Part shown: positions 62,620 through 64,000 of the stretch, in pieces
How positions within the stretch are numbered: the first letter of the stretch is position 1
Layout of the letters: the number at the start of each line of letters is the position of its first letter
Assembly: GCA_034509425.1 (NCBI GenBank)
Contig: JAVTVJ010000070.1
Coordinates: forward strand, 2,852,001 to 2,916,000
Direction of reading: 5' to 3'
Length of the DNA stretch: 64,000 bases
DNA from: Eopsaltria australis
Taxonomy: Eukaryota > Chordata > Aves > Passeriformes > Petroicidae
Notes under the pieces: model-generated
What the model was told of the DNA's origin: nothing
Database searches by the model: none
The model's input: only the letters and a program-made list of their open reading frames with translations
Translations under genes and position numbers: made by a program

Positions 62620-62785
62620 ACAGGCCTTACTGACCCTGGCCAGCCCTCCCGTTGCTCCCAAACCCTGGCCACAGCCCAGGGCCCCATTTCAGCTCCCCCA
62701 AGGCCATCAGCCCCTGCCCCAGAACTGCCACAGCAGAGCCAGTCTCCAGCTCCTCACAGCCCTGCCTTGCCCAGCTGTGTTACTC
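62620..62785. other. Unassigned C-rich patch
   Basis: About 165 bp rich in CCC and CAG/CTG words (for example CAGCCCAGGGCCCCATTTCA), sharply different from the AT-rich flanks. A 91-codon plus frame (62608-62883) reads it as a Pro/Ser/Ala-rich peptide without a known domain. It could be a fragment of an unrecognised repeat. Confidence 0.4.
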
Positions 62786-64000
62786 TCAAAACAGGTGTTC
62801 AGTGCTCTGTGAGTGTTGATATCATCCTCTGGATTCAATGTAATAGGACTTATCCAAGGGTAGACATGGACTTGAATATCTAGTGATAAGTCAGAAATAG
62901 TCTTCTAAATTTTTCCTTGTTTCTTTTTCTGATGGACCTCACAAAACCCCTTTAAAATTATTACATATTTGCTGTGGAAAAAGTTAGTCGTCCAAACAGA
63001 CTCGTACCTGTAACAAACAGAAATTGAATTAACGTTTAAGGAAGAAAATTTAAAAATGGAGCTTAAAACATGAGCTGGATTTATAGACTAATTTGTTTAA
63101 TATAAGTGGAGTTTGTAGATATTCAAAATCAACTTATAACTCTGACATGAAAAATGGTTGGTAGTTTTCATTTAAAACTGAATAACGAACTTTATTTAAC
63201 GATAACAGTAGAGCTTTTCTGTATCTTGTATTCTTTTTCAAATGATATCTTTGCCTAAAACCTTTTCTTGCTCCTGCTCCTTAGCTTCCTCATTACTTTT
63301 TATGCAAACAGAGCAGTTCTGCTTGAGGATGAGAGATGGATTAAGGAGTAGGACTGCAGCGAGGTTAAAGATGTATGAGAAGAACAGAGCGGTGTGTCAC
63401 ATGGGTGACATTTATCAGAACCCAGGTGCTGGGGGAGTTGAAGCTTTCCAAGCCAACTTTATAAAATACATCTTTTTATTCACTTTATGTTTTATTTAAC
63501 ACAGTAAGCAGAGGAGGAAATGTTCTCTTTCTATCTTATCTATGCCTTCTGGAACTCTCCAGTAGTAGCCTAGCACGTACCTCCTACTGCAAACACACAG
63601 GGCAGAGATTTGACTACTGTTCCATTAACAAAGCAGTATTCATCAGTCAGTGCTGCCTGTCATTTTGTGTGTATTCCATCCTGCAAAGCCTCTATTCCCT
63701 TGGGGATTCAGTATATCACAACATTTTTTACACAGACAAACTTATTCCTAAAGGATGACTTTGGTATGACTTTGCAATGCTCTGAAGTCTTTTTAAAAAC
63801 ATGTACTTTGTATGCAGTTGTATTACAGTACTGAATCCCATTTAGCCTGGTGAAAGATTCCCCTGTATTGTGGAAATATCCATATGTTTTCCCTTTTCTG
63901 ATGGTGGTTACTTTTAACAGGGGACAGAGTCTGTGCCTCTGCTCAGAGAAACACCAAATCTTTCTTCCAAGTCCCTCAAAACCTTTTCGTGGGGGACACC
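62786..64000. other. Unique sequence to the window end, no feature seen
   Basis: No repeat or exon recognised. Confidence 0.55.

Noticed and set aside
1..64000. CRISPR array, operon or prokaryotic defence system
   Set aside because: No regularly spaced direct repeats with unique spacers and no compact co-directional genes; the repeats are vertebrate.

Overview
The window reads as gene-poor nuclear DNA from a bird, most likely a passerine. Two points support this. First, the interspersed repeats are dominated by CR1-type LINE fragments, several ending in the avian CR1 tail with ATTCTATG units. Second, two short elements (about 51-186 and 50909-51046) join a tRNA-Ile-like head with pol III A and B boxes to a CR1 3' tail. 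That is the architecture of the TguSINE1 family described from zebra finch and other passerines. The sequence is AT-rich by eye. I found no exon, gene, functional tRNA, rRNA or CRISPR array that I can support. All long open frames lie in simple repeats, in CR1 remnants, or look like chance.

Layout: 1-5.3 kb holds a tRNA-Ile SINE, an ancient CR1/L3-like piece (possibly two), a plus-strand CR1 3' end, a (CCCAT)16 array and a minus-strand CR1 tail. 5.3-13.2 kb is unique sequence with one imperfect foldback. 13.2-14.0 kb is a minus-strand CR1 that has lost its reverse-transcriptase core. 15.0-15.15 kb is a CTCCCT array. 16975-17542 is an unbroken 568-nt pyrimidine strand made of three graded pentamer zones. 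19.9-20.7 kb is an unexplained GC-richer patch. 21.7-22.2 kb is a second ancient CR1/L3-like piece. 23.9-24.2 kb is a probable solo LTR. 26.2-26.5 kb has a 21-bp duplication, a CR1 3' end and a perfect hairpin further on (26.9 kb). 28.3-29.3 kb has an octamer array, a CR1 reverse-transcriptase fragment and an orphan CR1 tail. 29.3-50.9 kb is nearly featureless. 50.9 kb has the second SINE, 52.8 kb a ZNF143/THAP11-like motif, 57.3 kb a (GGAAA)28 purine tract, and 62.6 kb a C-rich patch.

The parts do not form a working gene system. The window is best read as an intron or gene desert that records several layers of retroposition: CR1/L3-like pieces that align only patchily, younger CR1s, passerine-type SINEs that use the CR1 tail, and an ERV LTR. 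Strand-asymmetric microsatellites have expanded on top of these. The most unusual objects are the graded 568-nt polypyrimidine tract, the duplicated-U3 LTR and the internally deleted CR1. I did not find a convincing undescribed biological system.
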